Below, piece by piece: positions 10,089-21,499 of a DNA stretch of 64,000 bases (the first letter of the stretch is position 1; each line of letters begins with the position of its first letter). Under the pieces are notes generated by a model. It searched no databases. It was not told the DNA's origin and worked only from the letters and a program-made list of their open reading frames with translations. The translations under genes and the position numbers were made by a program. The stretch comes from Syngnathus acus (taxonomy: Eukaryota > Chordata > Actinopteri > Syngnathiformes > Syngnathidae). The stretch covers positions 620,001-684,000 of the forward strand of contig NC_051093.1 of the NCBI RefSeq assembly GCF_901709675.1, read 5' to 3'.

Positions 10089-11062
10089 ATGGGAAATAAA
10101 AACGGTAAATCCCTAGCTCTTGATGGAGATGAGAAGTACATGGCGAGTAAATTTCTTAATTGTATGCAATACATGCCGAAGTGGAAGAAAAAGTATGGAG
10201 TCGAAGGAAAGTTGAAAGGTGAAGGGTGGAAGATAGTGGTTGATGTTTTGGAGGAGAGTGTAGATAGGAAAGCAAAGGGACTGAAAAAACAAAGAAAAGA
10301 GGGAGAGTTGAATTGTGCTAGAATGTGGTTGAAAGCTTCACAAGAGAGAAGAGAACAAATTCATAAGACAGAAAAATAGAAAGATAAAAAGTGATGAGGC
10401 CGCCATTCAATTGAGATTTGAAAAAGAATTCTGGGTGCACAGTGGCATCCCATTCAATGATGCAGCTGAGAGTGCTTATCGGCAACATCTTAAAAATGCG
10501 CTCCTCACTGGTTTCCCCCCCGACTTAGGCAACTGGGTGAGGAAACACTTGGTGGAAGCGGACACTGCTTGTGTTACGACGATTGAGAAAGGCAAATGTT
10601 CTGATGTATTTCATCTAGATCAGGGGTGTCAAGATCCTTTCCTCGGGGGCCGAATCCCTACATGTTTTCCAAGTTTCCCTCGTTAAACACACCTGATTCA
10701 ATTAATCAGGCTCCTGCTGAAAGTGAGGACGAACTGGTCATTTGAATCAGGTGTGTTTAACAAGGGAAACTTGGAAAACATGTAGGGATTCGGCCCCCGA
10801 GGAAAGGAGTTTGACACCCCTGATCTAGATGATGATAATGATTGAAATGAAGATACAACGATCTTCTTCCAAAGTTCCCAAAGGGGCAGAGGAAGAGTTA
10901 GAGACCAACATGGTCGCAAGCCACCATTCAAATCAAAACCCCCACCAGATTCAGAGACCTGTTGGAACTGTGGGAAACGAGGACACAAGAGAGTGTCGTC
11001 AGGCGAAACAATACCAATCAAAGGGTGGAGGAAGGGACAGAGGAAAAGCCAAATTTTCAACA
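10089..11062 (+). pseudogene. gag: Retroviral gag, broken (family A)
   Basis: The frame opens at 10089 with MGNKNGKS, an N-myristoylation type start for a matrix protein, and reads basic sequence to a stop at 10377. A capsid-like stretch follows in another frame (10381-10610; DAAESAYRQHLKNALL, DLGNWVRKH), then is split by a 202-bp hAT MITE. A nucleocapsid region at about 10870-11062 has one CCHC-type knuckle start (CWNCGKRGH) that is broken by a small indel before its last cysteine; the downstream frame ends at 11062. Gag would build the particle. This copy cannot. Confidence 0.8.
10621..10822. mobile_element. Fold-back hAT MITE in gag
   Basis: 202 bp with long inverted repeats (starts caggggtgtcaagatc, ends gagtttgacacccctg) and an exact 8-bp duplicate atctagat at 10613-10620 and 10823-10830. 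The arms are about 80 bp each with a short centre. There is no coding capacity. Confidence 0.95.
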
Positions 11063-13205
11063 TGACAAGCTTCCTCCCCTTTGACCGCTCATGCTAATAC
11101 AGAGAAAGAAAGAATTAACGGATGCCCATATGACAGCAAAACATGTCATTGTCGGATTATTAGAAATTTCTTTTTGATTATTAGAGCTCCTGTCCATACA
11201 AGAAGTATGACAATGCTGTTTGTATGCCCAATGACAAATGACCTGAGATCAAATTGTGTGCACACTAAAGTTAAAATTTGCAAAATAAATGGAAAAGAAT
11301 TACAAATAGCTTCTAAAAGTAAAATAGAGAATAAATCTGACAAGTAAGACGAGCAAAAAGTGGTTCTTAGTGCGTTCTATGTGTTCTTATATGTTGTGCG
11401 TCATCCTTTTGTGCTGGTGTGTGTGTGCGTGTGCGCGCAGAGGATCCTTATGAATGTTGTGTATATGTGTGTGTGAGTGAGATGTGTGTTCTATGGAAGA
11501 AATCAGTAATGGAGAATGTTCAGGAGGCTGTTGAGCAATAATAGGGAAATTGAGAAGTGGATGATGATGTGTTTAAGTTGGTTGGAGAAACTAAGATGAG
11601 CAGTGTGTGGCAGTAGAGAAAATACGACGTGTGTGGCAGAAAGTGACTAGAACGGTGGCTTGATAGGATGAGAATAAGAGACAGCAAATGTTGTGTAGAA
11701 GACAGTGAAAGATGTTGAATGTGAACATGATGAAGGGGGCAACAGCAAAGTTGGCCTGCCCTTTGAGAGGGTGAGACTGATAAGCGTGCCTGCGCTCGCG
11801 CGTAGTCGCGGGGCGGGGCTGTGCGCGTGGGCCTGTGCTATGCTTGTGTGGGCGGTGGGCCGGCATCATGATTGTTGCAGGAAATGGCCAGCCTGTGACC
11901 AATCAACATTGATGCCGCGCCCCCCCCCCCCCCCCTCACACAGGGGGGTGCTATGGCTGCAGGCGAGGCAGGGAAAGTGTGAGTTTCTCAGAGAATGTTT
12001 GAATATTTGAAGCAGGGTGATGCTTAAGGAAGATGTGACAATATTTGCATGAAGGATAAAAGGCACTGATGAGAAAAAAAAGTATAACCAAAACGTCAAA
12101 ATAGAGGATGACGTTTGCGCAGCGTTGTTTGTTGGTGTTGTTTGTGAGCTGTGTCTCTGCTGTTTTCATGTTGTCTGTGTGCTGTAAGTGTTATGTGTTA
12201 AAAGGATGAAATTGGCTAATATAGGTGCACAAAAGAATCTCCTAGACTGTAGTCTATCTGATTTGCACCGCAAAACAAAAACGATTTTGTAAAAATAGGA
12301 AGTGAAAAAAAGCAAGCAATTTGTTTATGGGCAGAAACTGGTCCACACTGCATTAATGCCTAGCCTTGATGAAACAAAATTTGAGAGATGGAAAGAACTT
12401 GCTTTCTGGAATTGGATGAAGAACAATTATGAAATGACATTTCAAAGCTAAATTTAAAATTTGAGAATAAGAGAGCGATTGAGTTAGTTAAAGTTGAGAA
12501 ACAACAGCAATTAACTATTATATTACTTTACTGGCAGTTATTTTGTTGATTTTTATTTCAATTAGTGGATTGGTTTGTCACCTTGAGAAAGGAAAAATTC
12601 CGATACAAATGGGCAGCAATATTATCTGCCCATACATATGAACCGATACAAATGGGCAGCTGTATTGAGCCATGGTGTTGTCACGTGGTGTTGACACCTG
12701 GCTCAACAGGGGGGATGAAAGGGCAGTTCAGTCAGCTTTATACAACATATGAATTTGATTCATATTCAAAACATTTATAAAAAAAAAAATAATAATTTGT
12801 AGAGCTTGTTTAACATGTGCTAAACTCAATCCGCAGGGTTATAATGCCTGGTCATAATAGATGCATTCTCAAAATGGATTGAATTGGCTTCAAAATAAAC
12901 ACTGAATGCCTTAACAGTGGCAAAAACGTTATGTAAAGAAATAATACTTTGTCAACAACCGCTGTAGATGTTAAAGAATGGAATTAATATCTCTAAAATG
13001 AATGTGGATAGTTTGTTTCAGGTGACTATAAGAGTAACTGGTAAATGAAACAATTGATTGCTAATGGCAAAACAAGTGCAAAGACAGAAAAAAATAATGA
13101 ATGTCATATGTATGGGTTTACGACCGATTCTTATATGTTGTGCCATTGACAAAAGATTGTGTGAAATCTGTCACGTCTACTGATTGTGAAATGTGCGACA
13201 GAGTG
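11063..13205 (+). pseudogene. pol: Degenerate retroviral pol region (family A)
   Basis: This stretch lies between gag and the hAT insertion and has no long frame. Near 12850-12960 one frame encodes VIIDAFSKWIELAS, a stop, then TVAKTLCKE, which is the first catalytic aspartate region of a retroviral integrase core. I do not recognise reverse transcriptase blocks. Near 12325 a short segment (tgggcagaaactggtcca) is shared with family B at 23924. A 16-base C run is at 11921-11936. Most of pol appears deleted or scrambled. Confidence 0.6.
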
Positions 13206-14124
13206 TTCTATATCAGTGGTCCCCAACCACCGGGCCGCGGACCGGAGCAATTAGTACCGGGCCGCACAAGAAATAATTGATCATTTCCGTTGTATTTATT
13301 TTCTGAGTCTGAACAATCTTTTATTTTGAAAAATGACCTGATTCTCTCGGTTACGTCTCGGTCACTTGACCGCCAAAAATTTAACCCACACGCTAGCAAA
13401 ATGAGTAAAAAACAGACGTCTTTGAAAAGTTTCTTTTTGAAGGGGAAAAGGCCCAGAGAAGAGACAGAAGAGGAGCCGACAACCTCCAAGAAAAAGAACA
13501 TTTTCAAGATTCAAGATTCAAGATTCAAGAGTTTTTATTCGCCATGTTTGAGCGTGCCAAACAAGGAATTTGACTTCGGTAAAACACACCCTCTGTTCAA
13601 CAGACAATACCAGGAGGAGTACTTGAAATATGGATTTATCGCGACAGGTGATTCCCACAGACCAAGCCCGCTCTGCATAATATGCGGTGAACGGCTCTCT
13701 AATGAGGCGATGAAGCCTTCAAAATTGCTTCGCCACTTGGAGGCTCGGCATCCTGGATTAAAAGACAGGCATGTGGAGTATTTTGAAAGAAAAAAAGCAG
13801 GAACGCGAAGGACAGAAGAAATTACTGGCGGCCACCACATCAATAAATGCGAATGCTCTGAGAGCATCATACTTGGTGGCTAACCGTATTGCTAAGGCTA
13901 AAAAGCCATTCACTATTGGTGAAGAATTGATCTTGCCCTCCACTAAAGACATTTGCCATGAACTTCTAGGAGAGGCTGCTGTTAAAAAGATAGCACAGGT
14001 ACCTCTGTCGGCTAGCACCGTGACTCGGCGCATTGAGGAAATAGCCGAAGACATTGAGAAACAATTGTTGGAGAGGATTAATACATCCCCGTGGTACGCA
14101 CTCCAGGTTGATGAATCTATAGAT

Positions 14125-15236
14125 CAGGGGTGTTAGGTCTAAATACCATCAGACATTAAACCATACGCTGGAAGGAAGAGGCGAAAAGAACCGGAACAGG
14201 TTTACTCGCGAGGAGAACGATAGAGAGAGAAAACTCAGTTACAATCTCCATCAATTCTGAGTTCTCACTTCACGTGCTCCTCTATTTAATGTTTTGGTTG
14301 CCCTGGTTACAAAGGCGTTGCTACACTAAAGGGAGGGGAGATAGTGTCTGTAGCAACGCTTATTAGCTAAGGAATGTAGTGTGGTGTGAATTAGCACTTC
14401 ATTGTCGGCCCGTGACCCCCGCAGACTTTGTCCTCCTTCCTCAACCAGCTGTTCTTCTCATGGTTGGCTGATTTGTCCTCGAGTGGGATCAGATAACTTG
14501 AATTGCCGCTTTCCTGTGGAACAATGCAACTAAACCTTGGCTAACTTTATCTACTTGGTAAATTAACACACAATAATAATAAGTAACTTGTCCTAAACAC
14601 TTCAACACACATTAAGTAAATGTAAGGTAACTGGTATGCAGTTCCTTAAACGAACATTGAGTAAATATAGGATAACTTGTACGCAACTACTTCAAACTGT
14701 ATATAACACTTAAAGAAAAACAGTTCTGACCAACAACAATCTATGAACCAAACCTACAGTTAGATAAAAGGAATGAAGTTCCTCTGAACCAAATAAGAAC
14801 ATTTCGCCTATGCAAATAAGCTCGGCTCATTGTTAGTGAAGGCCTCCTACAGGAACAAAAACACACAGATAACATAAGGACAGGAAGGAGACATATGGCT
14901 GACAGGGATCAAAAGACATCCCTGTCACTAAAAAGGAAAAACCTAGATGAAAGGAAAGTCATAAACAGTAAAGACAAGGCCTCCAGGTCTGGCAGGCCAA
15001 GGCTTCACTTAAATTATTCCAACAAGGGGTCACCAACTCCGGTCCTCAAGGGCGCCAATCCAGCCTGTTTTAGGTGCAGCCCTGCAACAACACACCTGAT
15101 TCAAATGATCAGCTCATCAGCAAGCTCTATTAAGGCTGATAGCGATCCTGATTATTTGAATCAGGTGTGTTGCAGGGGGGATACATCTAAAACAGGCTGG
15201 ATTGGCGCCCTTGAGGACCGGAGTTGGTGACCCCTG
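14125..15236. mobile_element. hAT MITE interrupted by a solo LTR
   Basis: The MITE ends are caggggt...acccctg with inverted repeats (gtcaccaactccggtcctc versus its inverse near 15215). Its 8-bp duplicate ctatagat is exact at 14117-14124 and 15237-15244. The solo LTR at 14131-15024 sits six bases inside its left end. Without the LTR the MITE is about 213 bp. Confidence 0.93.
14131..15024. repeat. Solo LTR, family C, inside the MITE
   Basis: 894 bp starting tgttaggtc and ending ttccaaca, with an exact 5-bp duplicate agggg at 14126-14130 and 15025-15029. About 770 bp of it matches 29242-30007 in the opposite orientation. Orientation relative to transcription is not clear. It probably arose by LTR-LTR recombination. 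Confidence 0.9.
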
Positions 15237-16559
15237 CTATAGATGTTGACAACAAGGCAATACTACTTGTTTATGTGCGATATCTTTACCAGGAGGATGT
15301 ACATGAGGATATGTTATGTGCACTTTCTTTGCTAACCAACACCACAGCCGCAGAACTGTTCAAGTCGCTGGATGGTTATATATCAGGAAAACTGAAATGG
15401 TCCTTTTGTGTCGGCATATGCACAGACGGAGCTGCTGCCATGACCGGACGGCTGTCTGGTTTAACTGCTCGGATTAAGGAGGTTGCACCTGAGTGTGAAT
15501 CTACGCATTGTATCATTCACAGGGAAATGCTGGCAAGCCGAAAAATGCCACTGGAATTGAAAAGCGTTTTGAATGATGTGGTTAAAATTATTAACCACAT
15601 CAAAGCACATGCCCTTAATTCGCGCCTTTTTGAGCAGCTTTGTGAGGAAATGGACGCGGAGCATACACGGCTTCTCCTATACACAGAAATAAGATGGTTA
15701 TCCAGAGGGAAATCGCTGGCCAGAGTGTTTGAATTACGAGAGCCGCTGCAAAGATTTCTCTCCGAAAAAAAGTCACCGCTGGCAGCACATTTCAGTGACA
15801 AGGAATGGGTCGCAAAAGCGGCTTACTTGTGCGACATATTCAGCCTGCTCAATGAACTCAATCTGTCACTTCAGGGGAAAATGACAACAGTCTTCAAGTT
15901 AGCAGATAAAGTAGCTGCATTTAAGGCCAAACTGGATTTGTGGGGACGACGCGTGAACAGAGGCATATTGGACATGTTCCAAACATTAGTGGGTGTTTTG
16001 TGTGAGACTGAGCCTGAGCCTTCATTCTCCCAGCTGGTGCAGGATCACCTGTCTCTACTTTTGAAAGAGTTCGAGCGCTACTTCCAACCAAAAAGGACCC
16101 ACGAACTGCCAAGGGATGGATCCGCGACCCATTTCTCAACAAACTAGGTGAATCGAGCATGTCTGTGCAAGAACAAGATCAACTGCTGGAGATCGCAAAC
16201 GATGGCGACTTTAAAAGTATTTTCGAGACAAAACCTTTGCCGGTGTTTTGGATTAAAGTCATGGCAGAATACCCGGAGATCGCCACCACAGCACTGAAAG
16301 CCCTGCTGCCATTTGCAACATCCTATCTGTGTGAAGCGGGGTTTTCTGCAGTGACAACAACCAAAACAAAACAACGGAGTAGACTGGACATAAGCAACAC
16401 ACTTCGGGTGTCATTGTCTCCCATTACCCCCAGATGGAACAATCTCGTTGCAGAGAAACAAGCTCAGGGCTCCCATTGATTTTGCGTTATGGTGAGTCAA
16501 AATTTTCATGCACTTTATATTCATTTTTGTGGCGCATCTGTATCTTATTTTGAAGGCAT

Positions 16560-17200
16560 GTTTAAACGTTACCATAGCGAGTCAGAGAGCGTTAGGGCTG
16601 TGGTCGCCAACAGAGGGGGGTGAGGGAGAGGAGACTGTTCAAACTGACAACTTTATTTCAGCTGTTGAAAAATAACATTCATGGAGTGTTTAATAATAAT
16701 AAAAAATAAACTGTTGTGTGATAATAGAGAAAGAAATTCTGAAAAATGTGGCGATTCTCTCCCAATTCCATCCGTTGGTGCAGCTGTGTCTGGTGACACA
16801 GGTTAATTCAGGTCAAGACGTTCGTCCCGGTCTCTTGACATGTCACCCCAGTAGAGCCCGCGAAGCTAGCAAAAATGAGCAAGAAACAGAGATGTTTCGG
16901 AAAAAGCCCAATGAGACGGAAGAAGAAGAGGGTACGACTTCTAAGAAAAGGAAAGCTGCATTTCAAAGAACATCTCTGGAGTCCTACTTAAAATATGCAT
17001 TTATCGCCACAGATGACTGACGAGCCAAGCAAGCCCACTCTATGTGGCGGCGACAGGCCAGCTAACTTCGACACACGGAGACCAAGCATCCTGTATTAAA
17101 AGACAAACCTTAACCACTTCGGGTGTCATCGTCTCGGATTACGCCGGCTCGTTTCTGAGAAACAAGCTCAGTGCTCCCATTAATTCAACGTAATGGTGAG
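16560..17200 (+). pseudogene. Internally deleted relic of a related hAT element
   Basis: After the transposase end a second 5' region appears: gtggtcgccaac, then a start context gctagcaaaaatgagcaag (MSKKQ again), then ESYLKYAFIATDD with a stop. This jumps directly to a C-terminal end near 17115-17190 that parallels 16405-16490. About 1.5 kb of the middle is missing. It looks like a deletion derivative lying within or next to the larger copy. Confidence 0.65.
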
Positions 17201-17274
17201 TTTTATTTTGATGTTGTTTATACTTGTTTTAATGCCAGTCGTATCATTTTATTCGTATTTATATATTTATTATA

Positions 17275-20200
17275 CCCCTCCGTGAGTCGTCACCTTATCG
17301 TGGTGGAGGGGTTTGCGTGCCCCTATGATCCTAGGAGCCATGTTGTCTGGGGCTTCATGCCCCTGGTAGGGTCACCCATGGCAAACGGGTCCTAGGTGAG
17401 GGGCCAGACAAAGCACGGCTCATCAGCCCCTTATGATGAAAAAAATTAATGGATCACGTTTTCCCTCGCCCGGACGCGGGTCACCGGGGCCCCCCTCTGG
17501 AGCCAGGCCTGGAGGCGGGGCTCGAAGGCGAGCGTCTGGTGGCCGGGCCTTCGCCCATGGGGCCCGGCCGGGCTCAGCCCGAAAAGGAAACGTGGGTCCC
17601 CCTTCCCATGGGCTCACCACCTGTGGGAGGGGCCAAAGGGGTCGGGTGCATTGCAAGCTGGGCGGCGGCCAAAGGCAGGGACCTTGGCGGTCTGATCCCC
17701 GGCTGCAGAAGCTGGCTCTTGGGACATGGAATGTCACCTCTCTGGCTGGAAAGGAGCCCGAGCTGGTGTGCGAGGCAGAAAAGTTCCGACTAGATATAGT
17801 CGGACTTGCCTCCACGCACAGTTTGGGTTCCGGTACAAGCCCTCTCGAGAGGGGCTGGACTCTCTTCCACTCTGGAGTTGCCCACGGTGAGAGGCGTCGA
17901 GCAGGTGTGGGTATACTTATTGCCCCCCGGCTGGGCGCCTGCACATTGGGGTTCACCCCGGTGAACGAGAGGGTAGCCTCCCTCCGCCTTCGGGTGGGGG
18001 GACGGGTCCTGACTGTTGTTTGTGTCTATGCACCAAACGGCAGCTCAGAGTACCCACCCTTCTTGGAGTCCCTGGAGGAAGTGCTGGAGAGCGCTCCTTC
18101 AGGGGACTCCGTCGTTCTACTGGGTGATTTCAATGCTCACGTGGGCAATGACAGTGAGACCTGGAAGGGCGTGATTGGGAGGAACGGCCCCCCCGATCTG
18201 AACCCGAGCGGTGTTCTATTGTTGGACTTCTGTGCTCGACACGGATTTTCAATAATGAACACCATGTTCAAACATAAGGGTGTCCATGTGTGCACTTGGC
18301 ACCAGGACACCCTAGGCCGCAGTTCGATGATCGACTTTGTAGTCGTGTCATCGGATTTGCGGCCGCATGTTTTGGACACTCGGGCGAAGAGAGGGGCGGA
18401 GCTGTCAACTGATCACCACCTGGTGGTGGGTTGGCTCCGATGGTGGGGGAAGATGCCGGTCCGACCTGGCAGACCCAAACGTTCTGTGAGGGTCTGCTGG
18501 GAACGTCTGGCGGAATCCCCTGTCAGGAAGAGCTTCAACTCCCACCTCCGGCAGAGCTTTTCCCACGTCCCGGGGGAGGCGGGGGACATTGAGTCCGAGT
18601 GGACCTTGTTCCGCGCCTCCATTGTTGAGGCGGCCGACCGGAGCTGTGGCCGTAAGGTCATTGGTGCCTGTCGTGGCGGCAATCCCCGAACCCGCTGGTG
18701 GACACCGGCGGTAAGGGATGCCGTCAAGCTGAAGAAGGAGTCCTATCGGGCCGTTTTGGCCTGCGGGACTCCGGAGGCAGCTGACAGGTACCGGGTGGCC
18801 AAGCGGAACGCGGCTTCGGCGGTTGCTGAGGCAAAAACCCGGGCGTGGGAGGAGTTCGGCGAGGCCATGGAGAATGACTTCCGGACGGCTTCGAGGAAAT
18901 TCTGGTCCACCATCCGGCGTCTCAGGAGGGGGAAGCAGTGCAACGTCAACACTGTTTACAGTGGAGATGGCGTGCTGCTGACCTCGACTCGGGACGTCGT
19001 GTGTCGGTGGGGAGAATACTTCGAAGACCTCCTCAATTCCACCGACACGCCTTCCATTGTGGAAGCAGGGCCTGGGGACTCTGAGGCGGACTCTCCAATC
19101 TCTGGGGTTGAAGTCACTGAGGTAGTTAAAAAACTCCTCGGTGGCAAGGCCCCGGGGGTGGATGAGATCCGCCCGGATTTCTTAAGGGCTCTGGATGTTG
19201 TGGGGCTGTCATGGCTGACACGTCTCTACAGCATTGCGTGGACATCGGGGACAGTGCCTCTGGATTGGCAGACTGGGGTGGTGGTTCCCCTCTTTAAGAA
19301 GGGGGACCGGAGGGTGTGTTCCAATTACAGGGGAATTACACTCCTCAGCCTCCCTGGTAAGGTCTATTCAGGGGTGCTGGAGAGGAGGGTCCGTCGGGAG
19401 GTCGAACCTCGGATTCAGGAGGAACAGTGTGGCTTTCGTCCTGGCCGTGGAACAGTGGACCAGCTCTTCACCCTCAACAGGATCCTCGAGGGTGCATGGG
19501 AGTTCGCCCAACCAGTCCACATGTGTTTTGTGGACTTGGAGAAGGCGTTCGACCGTGTCCCTCGGGAGGTTCTGTGGGGGGTGCTTCGGGAGTACGGGGT
19601 ACCGAGCCAACTGATAAGGGCGGTTCGGTCCCTGTATCACCGATGCCAGAGTGTGGTCCGCATTTCCGGCAGTAAGTCGGATTCGTTCCCAGTGAGGGTT
19701 GGACTCCGCCAAGGCTGCCCTTTGTCACCGATTCTGTTCATAATTTTTATGGACAGAATTTCTAGGTGCAGCCGAGGCGTTGAGGGTGTCCGGTTTGGGG
19801 ACCTCAGCATCGCGTCTCTGCTTTTTGCAGACGACGTTGTGCTGTTGGCTTCTTCAGGCCGTGATCTCCAGCTCTCACTGGAGCGGTTCGCAGCCGAGTG
19901 TGAAGCGGTCGGGATGAGGGTCAGCACCTCCAAATCCGAGTCCATGGTCCTCGATCGGAAAAGGGTGGAATGCCCTCTCCGGATCGGGGATGAGATCCTG
20001 CCCCAAGTGGAGGAGTTTAAGTATCTTGGGGTCTTGTTCACGAGTGAGGGGAGGATGGAGCGTGAGATCGACAGGCGGATCGGTGCAGCGTCGGCAGTAA
20101 TGCGGACTCTGTACCGGTCCGTCGTGGTAAAGAGAGAGCTGAGCCAAAAGGCAAAGCTCTCAATTTACCGGTCGATTTACGCTCCTACCCTCACCTATGG

Positions 20201-20638
20201 TCACGAGCTATGGGTCGTGACCGAAAGAACGAGATCCCGGATACAAGCGGCCGAAATGAGTTTTCTCCGCTGGATGTCCGGGCTCTCCCTTAGAGATAGG
20301 GTGAGAAGTTCGGTCATCCGGGAGAGACTCGGAGTAGAGTCGCTACTCCTCCACGTTGAGAGGAGCCAGATGAGGTGGCTCGGGCATCTCATCAGGATGC
20401 CTCCTGGACGCCTCCCTGGGGAGGTGTTCCGGGCATGTCCCACCGGTAGGAGACCCCGGGGACGACCCAGGACGCGCTGGAGAGACTATGTCTCTCGGCT
20501 GGCCTGGGAACGCCTTGGGATCCCCCGGGATGAGCTAGATGAAGTAGCTGGGGAGAGGGAAGTCTGGGAGTCCCTCCTGAAGCTGCTGCCCCCGCGACCC
20601 GACCCCGGATAAGCGGAAGAAGATGGATGGATGGATGG
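17275..20638 (+). mobile_element. RTE-clade LINE (Rex3-like), near full length
   Basis: The element starts cccctccgtgagtcg and ends in a ggat/gatg repeat directly after the ORF, the short GATG-tailed 3' end typical of fish Rex3/RTE LINEs. The duplicate atatttattata is present at 17263-17274 and 20639-20650. It sits near the 3' end of the ZBED5-like hAT. An uninterrupted ORF and intact ends make it the most recently active-looking element in the window. Confidence 0.88.
17433..20612 (+). CDS. RTE LINE polyprotein: APE endonuclease and reverse transcriptase
   Basis: 1059 uninterrupted codons; the true start is uncertain because the first roughly 90 residues are a GC-rich low-complexity leader. 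The endonuclease begins near residue 93 ([13 protein letters not shown]) and shows [30 protein letters not shown] and [13 protein letters not shown]. The usual glutamate motif is not obvious ([13 protein letters not shown]). The reverse transcriptase shows [88 protein letters not shown] and [11 protein letters not shown] with the catalytic aspartates. The C-terminal part ends in [15 protein letters not shown], a common RTE tail. It would nick the target and copy its own RNA there. The base composition is much richer in GC than the surrounding hAT and retrovirus. Confidence 0.92.
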   Translation: MMKKINGSRFPSPGRGSPGPPSGARPGGGARRRASGGRAFAHGARPGSARKGNVGPPSHGLTTCGRGQRGRVHCKLGGGQRQGPWRSDPRLQKLALGTWNVTSLAGKEPELVCEAEKFRLDIVGLASTHSLGSGTSPLERGWTLFHSGVAHGERRRAGVGILIAPRLGACTLGFTPVNERVASLRLRVGGRVLTVVCVYAPNGSSEYPPFLESLEEVLESAPSGDSVVLLGDFNAHVGNDSETWKGVIGRNGPPDLNPSGVLLLDFCARHGFSIMNTMFKHKGVHVCTWHQDTLGRSSMIDFVVVSSDLRPHVLDTRAKRGAELSTDHHLVVGWLRWWGKMPVRPGRPKRSVRVCWERLAESPVRKSFNSHLRQSFSHVPGEAGDIESEWTLFRASIVEAADRSCGRKVIGACRGGNPRTRWWTPAVRDAVKLKKESYRAVLACGTPEAADRYRVAKRNAASAVAEAKTRAWEEFGEAMENDFRTASRKFWSTIRRLRRGKQCNVNTVYSGDGVLLTSTRDVVCRWGEYFEDLLNSTDTPSIVEAGPGDSEADSPISGVEVTEVVKKLLGGKAPGVDEIRPDFLRALDVVGLSWLTRLYSIAWTSGTVPLDWQTGVVVPLFKKGDRRVCSNYRGITLLSLPGKVYSGVLERRVRREVEPRIQEEQCGFRPGRGTVDQLFTLNRILEGAWEFAQPVHMCFVDLEKAFDRVPREVLWGVLREYGVPSQLIRAVRSLYHRCQSVVRISGSKSDSFPVRVGLRQGCPLSPILFIIFMDRISRCSRGVEGVRFGDLSIASLLFADDVVLLASSGRDLQLSLERFAAECEAVGMRVSTSKSESMVLDRKRVECPLRIGDEILPQVEEFKYLGVLFTSEGRMEREIDRRIGAASAVMRTLYRSVVVKRELSQKAKLSIYRSIYAPTLTYGHELWVVTERTRSRIQAAEMSFLRWMSGLSLRDRVRSSVIRERLGVESLLLHVERSQMRWLGHLIRMPPGRLPGEVFRACPTGRRPRGRPRTRWRDYVSRLAWERLGIPRDELDEVAGEREVWESLLKLLPPRPDPG

Positions 20639-20886
20639 ATATTTATTATAAATGTATTATTTATTTATATAAATGCATTATTTATTTATATAAAGGCCGG
20701 TCCGCGAAAATATTTCTGACACGTAACCGGTCCGTGGCGCAAAAAAGGTTGGGGACCACTGTTCTATATAATATCCGTTGGAAAAAAAAAGAGAAAAGAA
20801 AAGAAACCATTGCTTTTAGAGAATGTAGTCAACCAAAATTGTATATGTATCGACATGCCAAGATCTGGGAAAAAGCTGGAAAAAAC

Positions 20887-21493
20887 CAAAATGTCTTTAA
20901 ATTTGAGAGGCGACGATGATCTGACTGAAATTGATGCAATTAGGGTCCCCAGAGGAGTTCCTGATTAATAAGAATTAATTAACCAAATTGCAGCGGGATG
21001 GGAGTCCTCCATTTGCTGCTGGTGTACGATGAACAAGAACGTTGACAGGATAAATTACATCCATTGCAACATGCAGAAGTTGGGCAAACGGACACAAGCG
21101 GGACTTGAGGCAGTGCACGAACAGCTAGCCACGCCTTCCCTAAGGTCAATCCAGAACCGCAATGCTCTTGTTATGTTGTTGTCTGAGAAAGGAAGGGTCT
21201 GCGCAATGTTCAGGGAACAATGCTGCACCTTCATCCAGAACGACACCGCCCCTGATGGGAGCCTGACGAAGGCGATTGCAAGCTTGCAATCCCTCAACAT
21301 GAGGATGAAAGAGCACTACAAGTGGATGACTGCTTTTGGGAAGTATAAAGCCCTTGTGTCCTCAATTACTGCTATACTCACTTTGTGTGGATGTTGTTGT
21401 ATTGCATGTCTGCGTGGTCTGTTTAATCGTCTCATCACTACAGCAATATCGCCCACGGAAGACAAGATAACCCCGGGTATGCCTAATGTCTGA
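20887..21493 (+). pseudogene. env: Retroviral env, transmembrane subunit remnant (family A)
   Basis: The clearest frame is 21029-21493. It has a heptad-like helix, a segment like the gammaretroviral immunosuppressive region (around 21150-21220), then a CX6CC motif (CAMFREQCC) that in this class links the two Env subunits. A membrane span follows near 21355-21425 (ALVSSITAILTLCGCCCIACL) with a cytoplasmic tail of about 30 residues. Upstream at about 20900 another stretch matches the same domain but contains a stop. The surface subunit is missing, displaced by or lost around the hAT insertion. It is not functional. A family B element is inserted three codons after its stop. Confidence 0.82.
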
Positions 21494-21499
21494 ACGCCA

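Larger units (their letters stand above)
13401..16479 (+). pseudogene. hAT transposase, ZBED5-like, split and frameshifted
   Basis: It starts at 13401 with MSKKQTSLKSFF. A BED-type finger lies at about 13660-13770 (CIICGERLSNEAMKPSKLLRH, LEARHPGLKD). A LINE tail fragment with a tcaagat repeat is inserted at about 13505-13595 and keeps the frame; a frameshift follows near 13795. The core resumes (KKPFTIGEELILP, ALQVDES) and is interrupted at 14124 by the MITE and solo LTR. It continues at 15245 (VGICTDGAAAMTGRLSG, THCIIHREMLASRK, TEIRWLSRGKSLARVF) to about 16146. After a further frame change at about 16146-16160 the dimerisation region reads VMAEYPEIATTALKALLPF and ends at 16479. Removing the MITE rejoins ctatagat once, as expected for a clean insertion. 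Confidence 0.85.
13214..20761 (+). mobile_element. hAT transposon (ZBED5-like) carrying nested elements
   Basis: The ends are inverted repeats (cagtggtccccaacc at 13214, ggttggggaccactg ending at 20761) and the 8-bp duplicate ttctatat is exact at 13206-13213 and 20762-20769. Inside are a broken transposase gene, a MITE split by a solo LTR (14125-15236), a second deleted relic of a related hAT (about 16560-17200) and an RTE LINE (17275-20638). Its target was family A between pol and env. Confidence 0.95.

Noticed and set aside
13505-13595. Possible extra exon in the hAT transposase
   Set aside because: It is a LINE tail fragment with a tcaagat repeat that happens to stay in frame; relatives continue directly to RQYQEEYLKYGF.
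17423-17956. Antisense frames over the RTE LINE (also 19234-20147)
   Set aside because: GC-rich shadows of the intact LINE ORF with no known domain.
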